Shown: one piece after another, positions 60,622 through 64,000 of the stretch
How the letters are laid out: each line of letters opens with the position of its first letter
Position numbering within the stretch: position 1 is the first letter of the stretch
Origin: JAZKBN01 sp040388605
GTDB taxonomy: Bacteria; Bacteroidota; Bacteroidia; Cytophagales; Flexibacteraceae
NCBI GenBank assembly: GCA_040388605.1
Contig: JAZKBN010000073.1
Span: forward strand, 1 to 64,000
Direction: 5' to 3'
Length of the DNA: 64,000 nt
Made by a program: the position numbers and the translations under genes
Notes under the pieces: generated by a model
What the model saw: only the letters and a program-made list of their open reading frames with translations
Database searches by the model: none
Told to the model about the DNA's origin: nothing

Positions 60622-61506
60622 ATGGAAGACTTTCTCCGCAAGCTGCGTAAATATGAAATTCGTATCCGCAAGGCTGTTGCCGGCCATTTGCAGGGCGATT
60701 TTCATTCGGTTTTTAAAGGCGCGGGCCTTGAGTTCGACGATGTGCGCCAGTACCAATACGGCGACGATGTACGCTCTATTGACTGGAACGTAAGCGCAAA
60801 AGGGCATGGCACCTTTGTTAAAACCTTTCGGGAGGAAAAGGAGCAAACTGTTTTCTTTATGCTTGATGTAAGCGCGTCGCAGGACATTGGTAATACCGGG
60901 CAGAAGAAAATAGATATCAGCAAAGAAATTGTAGGTGTGCTTGCGCTTTCGGCTATAAAAGAGGGCAGCCAGGTGGGGCTCTTCTGTTTCAGCGACAGGA
61001 GGGAGCAATACATAAAGCCCGGTAAGGGAATGAAGTTTGCTTACCAAATAATAAGCTCATTACATAACCTGCGAGCGCAAAGCCTTAAAACATCGCTCAA
61101 CTCGGCAATATTCTTTGTGCTTAATATTTTGAGGCGGCGCTGTGTAATTATACTTGTAAGCGATTTTATTGATAACGAAGATTATTTTCAAACTCTGCGT
61201 CCGCTTGCCCGTCGGCACGATTTAATTGTAATTCATGTACACGACAGCCGTGAGGTTAGTTTCCCTAAGCTGGGTATAATACCGCTTTTCGACAGGGAAC
61301 GTGGCCGGCAGGTTTGGATAAATACATCTTCGGGTAACTTCAGCCGCAGGCTGGAGCAGGGCTACAATGAAAATCGTGAAAAAATACAGCAGTTCTGCCG
61401 GGCCAACCAGGTAAATTACCTGGGCATAGATACCCAAACCGATTTCGTTCCTGAACTGATTAAACTTTTTAAAACCCGTAACAGGAGCCATTTCAAATCA
61501 GCTTAA
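60622..61506 (+). CDS. DUF58 domain protein
   Basis: A 294-residue cytoplasmic protein of the DUF58 family: DVRQYQYGDDVRSIDWNVSAKG (split over residues 34-56) is the family hallmark. After it comes a von Willebrand A-like fold with MLDVSASQDIG as the metal-ion-dependent adhesion site. DUF58 proteins usually sit with MoxR ATPase and VWA proteins (BatAB) in envelope-stress operons. None of these is next to it here, although a DUF4296 gene is divergent from it. A longer isolated form is possible. Confidence 0.9.
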   Translation: MEDFLRKLRKYEIRIRKAVAGHLQGDFHSVFKGAGLEFDDVRQYQYGDDVRSIDWNVSAKGHGTFVKTFREEKEQTVFFMLDVSASQDIGNTGQKKIDISKEIVGVLALSAIKEGSQVGLFCFSDRREQYIKPGKGMKFAYQIISSLHNLRAQSLKTSLNSAIFFVLNILRRRCVIILVSDFIDNEDYFQTLRPLARRHDLIVIHVHDSREVSFPKLGIIPLFDRERGRQVWINTSSGNFSRRLEQGYNENREKIQQFCRANQVNYLGIDTQTDFVPELIKLFKTRNRSHFKSA

Positions 61507-61678
61507 TGAGATTTGCTTTTACGAACCCATCGGGATGGGCTGTAGAACATTTGAAATAGACTACTAAGTATTTTAACATACTGTTCGTATGAATTGTAAG
61601 TTAAAGCGATTCAATAGCAGGCTTTTAAAACCAATGCTTTAGGAAGTTGGTTTAAAACATGCCAATAGGCAGAAAAAT

Positions 61679-63229
61679 TCAATAACCGGTTTCAATTTGT
61701 TTTGCCGGTTTTAATTTAACAATCAATAGCTGTCCGTCTTTATGTTGCTCATGATTGAGGTAGCTGTCGAATACTACCTGCGATGAGTCAATTACGTTAT
61801 TTTTTTCCAGGAGACTTACTTCTACCCGCCTTAATACAGCAAATTGCAGGTCAGGTACATGGTCGAGAATATCTTTAAATTCTCCGTAATTATTAGCGCC
61901 GGCGTAAGCAAGGCTGTGGGTTTTATGTCTTTTAACCACCTCAAATACTTCTTTACTGCAAAGTCCCGGGTAATCTTTAAACTTTGTCGGGTAAGAGAAA
62001 AAGCCCACGCGACCTAAAGGTTCAATAATTGTATATTTCGTAGGCTTAAGCTCAACCAGTTTTTGCCCAACCCTTCGGCACATATCGGTAAGTTCAATAT
62101 ATTCTGCTGAATAGTTCCTGTTTAGAAGTGTATTAAATTTTAATACGCTAAAACCATAAACCGACATAAGTATAAAAACGGCAGGGTAATAATACTTTGA
62201 TATAGGTTGCAATCTGTCTTTTATAACAAAGCGGCTGATAACAGAAATTATCCAGGCTGTTCCCACTGCCTCAACGCCAACGAAGTAGTAATGTGCAGGC
62301 ACCCAGTACCAGCCGAATCCGGGGAACCATGTTCCGACAAAGGTAAAGAAACAGAAATAGAGTATTCCGCTTACTAAAAAGCTGTCGGCCTTACGAATCA
62401 TAACCATTAACCCGATAAAATACGCAATTCCAAAATAATTGCGAAAATCGTAAGGGTTAAAGTTACAGTATAAGAAAACCTCGAGATGCTCAAATTGATT
62501 AGGGAACAAAACCTTTTTTACTTCAGCAGTATGTGGTAATATCTCATTATAATAAAAAAATGTAATCAGGAAGTAAACAGCGGCGCTTGATGCTGAGTAA
62601 ATTATATACCAATGCCATCTCTTCCTGTCAGAGTAAAGGCAGTAAATGAATGTAATAAAGGTTATCAAAACACCGTCAGGACGTATGAAGATGCCTGCGC
62701 AGCTAATCAGGAAGGCAGTATTATACTGCTTCCTATTCAGGTACAGGGCCGATGCAGCAATGCAAATAAGCAATAACTGGGTTTCCATACCGGTAACAAT
62801 GCTGGCATAGCTGCTGTTAATTAAGAAAAGCAGGGGAAACAGCGACCAATGTGAAAGTCCGGTATATTTTTCAATCAGCTTTTTGGTAAGCGCTGCAAAA
62901 AGGAGGTTAGCTATGGTAAAACATAATAAATCAAAAATATCTATTAATAATATTGCAGTTTTATCCTCCAGTAAAAATGCCGGGCTGCTTAAAACAGGAT
63001 ATATAAGGGATGTATTAGCCCTTACCCTTTCACCAATATTGAATTGTGCCCCGTTACCGTTTGCAATATTTTTGGCAATTCTATAGCTGATAAAGGCATC
63101 GTCAAACTTTATAGGGTACCTGTAGATGCGGTTATAAAAGGTTATAACCGTAATTAAAACAACTAAAACAGCAGTTATACCAAACTTTATTTTGGAATCG
63201 GGTTGGAATAGGGGCTGTTTTATCTTCAT
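61679..63229 (-). CDS. GT-C membrane glycosyltransferase-like protein (AftB-like)
   Basis: A 516-residue membrane protein with about ten helices and the GT-C signature DDAFISYR (D43, D44) in the first periplasmic loop, then NGAQFNIGERVRANTS. This resembles the family that includes mycobacterial AftB and uses polyprenyl-phosphate sugars. The C-terminal 140 residues are a soluble periplasmic domain (TKYTIIEPLGRVGFFSY ... VPDLQFAVLRR). A near-copy of this protein begins on the same strand at the window edge, so the two are a tandem duplication. Acceptor unknown. Confidence 0.8.
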   Translation of the reverse strand: MKIKQPLFQPDSKIKFGITAVLVVLITVITFYNRIYRYPIKFDDAFISYRIAKNIANGNGAQFNIGERVRANTSLIYPVLSSPAFLLEDKTAILLIDIFDLLCFTIANLLFAALTKKLIEKYTGLSHWSLFPLLFLINSSYASIVTGMETQLLLICIAASALYLNRKQYNTAFLISCAGIFIRPDGVLITFITFIYCLYSDRKRWHWYIIYSASSAAVYFLITFFYYNEILPHTAEVKKVLFPNQFEHLEVFLYCNFNPYDFRNYFGIAYFIGLMVMIRKADSFLVSGILYFCFFTFVGTWFPGFGWYWVPAHYYFVGVEAVGTAWIISVISRFVIKDRLQPISKYYYPAVFILMSVYGFSVLKFNTLLNRNYSAEYIELTDMCRRVGQKLVELKPTKYTIIEPLGRVGFFSYPTKFKDYPGLCSKEVFEVVKRHKTHSLAYAGANNYGEFKDILDHVPDLQFAVLRRVEVSLLEKNNVIDSSQVVFDSYLNHEQHKDGQLLIVKLKPAKQIETGY

Positions 63230-63335
63230 TTTAATTTAGCTTCGGCCTTGAGCCATATTACAATTCCTTAACCATTTTATAACCGCAGCTTTCAAACAGA
63301 AAGACTGCGTTATTATTTATGAAGCAGTCGCAAGG

Positions 63336-64000
63336 TCAATGGGTGTCAATTTTTGGGTTGGGTTTTAATTTAACAATTAACAACTGCAAGTCGTTATGGA
63401 AAGCAGGATTTGGGTAGCTGTCGTAAACTACCTGGGAAGAATCAATTACGTTGTTTCTTTCCATAAGGCCAACTTCAGCACGCCTTAAAACTGCATATTC
63501 AAGGTCAGGTACATGGTCAAGAATATCTTTGAACTCTCCGAAATTATCACCGCCCGCATAAACAATGCTGTGCGTTTTATGCCTTTTAACCACGTTAAAT
63601 ACCTCTTTACTGCATAACCCCGGGTAATCTTTAAACTTAATAGGATAAGAGAAAAAGGCTACGCGGCCTAAGGGCTCAATAATGGTATATTTAGTAGACT
63701 TAAGCGATACTAGTTTTTCACCTATCCTTTTGCACATACCGGTAAGTTCCACATAATCTCTTGAATAGATTTGGTTTAAAGTTGTGCAGAACTTTAATAC
63801 GGCCAAACTAAAGAAAAGCATAAATAGGTAAATAGCCGGGTAGTAGATTTTACATAATGAACCAGTGCGGTTTTTAAATATTATCTTATAGATATAAGAA
63901 GCAAGCCAAGCTGTTCCTACTGCTTCTGCGCAAACAAAGTAGTAATGCGCCGGAACCCAATACCAACCGTAAAACGGGAACCAGGTACCTATGAATGTGA
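63336..64000 (-). CDS. Second GT-C-like paralogue, N-terminus outside the window
   Basis: Partial gene; the frame stays open to the window edge. The readable part corresponds to the last 220 residues of the upstream paralogue (about 61679-63229), with WYWVPAHYYF in the membrane part and IIEPLGRVAFFSYPIKFKDY in the soluble domain. The C-terminal domains are clearly homologous, with the cysteine of GLCSKEVF kept. Because this copy starts further right on the minus strand, it is the upstream gene of the pair. Confidence 0.85.
   Translation of the reverse strand, partial: TFIGTWFPFYGWYWVPAHYYFVCAEAVGTAWLASYIYKIIFKNRTGSLCKIYYPAIYLFMLFFSLAVLKFCTTLNQIYSRDYVELTGMCKRIGEKLVSLKSTKYTIIEPLGRVAFFSYPIKFKDYPGLCSKEVFNVVKRHKTHSIVYAGGDNFGEFKDILDHVPDLEYAVLRRAEVGLMERNNVIDSSQVVYDSYPNPAFHNDLQLLIVKLKPNPKIDTH

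Overview
The window reads as chromosomal DNA of a Bacteroidota bacterium, probably in or near Sphingobacteriia/Chitinophagia. The evidence is two giant secreted proteins with C-terminal type IX secretion (T9SS) sorting domains, several outer-membrane proteins with N-terminal carboxypeptidase-regulatory-like domains, sphingolipid biosynthesis genes, and promoters of the Bacteroidota TTTG / TAnnTTTG type. No tRNA, rRNA, CRISPR array, phage or insertion sequence was recognised. Three runs of ten Ns (8254-8263, 20819-20828, 59516-59525) are scaffold gaps; the first removes the N-terminus of isocitrate dehydrogenase and the third lies inside a short-chain dehydrogenase.

Layout. 1-8253 (minus strand): a GT4 glycosyltransferase, a polytopic membrane protein and uvrA in one tight cluster; a 71-bp hairpin-rich tandem repeat; a Fic protein; isocitrate dehydrogenase. 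8420-9478: an orphan ABC ATPase. 10111-20308 (plus): the most striking block, a contiguous set that should make inositol phosphorylceramide. It holds serine palmitoyltransferase, a GNAT-type ceramide synthase, a CerR-like reductase, myo-inositol-phosphate synthase, a PgpA-like phosphatase, a large outer-membrane barrel protein, a CDP-alcohol phosphatidyltransferase fused to a periplasmic domain, and a PAP2-type inositol phosphorylceramide synthase. 20987-30725: two convergent giant T9SS cargo proteins (a metalloprotease and an adhesin-like protein) sharing a terminator.

31587-39844: an ArsR/SRPBCC pair with a well resolved promoter and twin operators, then a minus-strand histidine kinase/response regulator, a PepSY-like periplasmic protein and two TonB-dependent-receptor-type barrels. 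40232-48451: housekeeping genes (ndk, a topoisomerase IV A subunit, hpt, adk) mixed with a GT2 glycosyltransferase, a CXXCH lipoprotein and a CDF metal transporter, plus a GC-rich structured island without a convincing gene. 48672-57320: an EamA transporter, a small protein carrying a class II terpene-cyclase-like DxDD motif, an O-antigen polymerase-like protein, carB, an O-antigen flippase and a second SRPBCC protein. 57391-64000: a beta-helix/potassium-channel-like fusion, an SDR, a DUF4296 lipoprotein, a DUF58 protein and two tandem paralogous GT-C membrane glycosyltransferases, the second cut by the window end.

How the genes work together. In the lipid cluster, Spt, ceramide synthase and CerR would make dihydroceramide. 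Inositol-phosphate synthase, the CDP-alcohol transferase and the PgpA-like phosphatase would make phosphatidylinositol, and the PAP2 enzyme would transfer the inositol-phosphate head group to ceramide. The embedded barrel protein is a candidate for moving or sensing the product in the outer membrane. Scattered glycosyltransferases, flippase and polymerase point to a complex cell-surface polysaccharide. All functions are read from motifs and family memory; no database search was possible.
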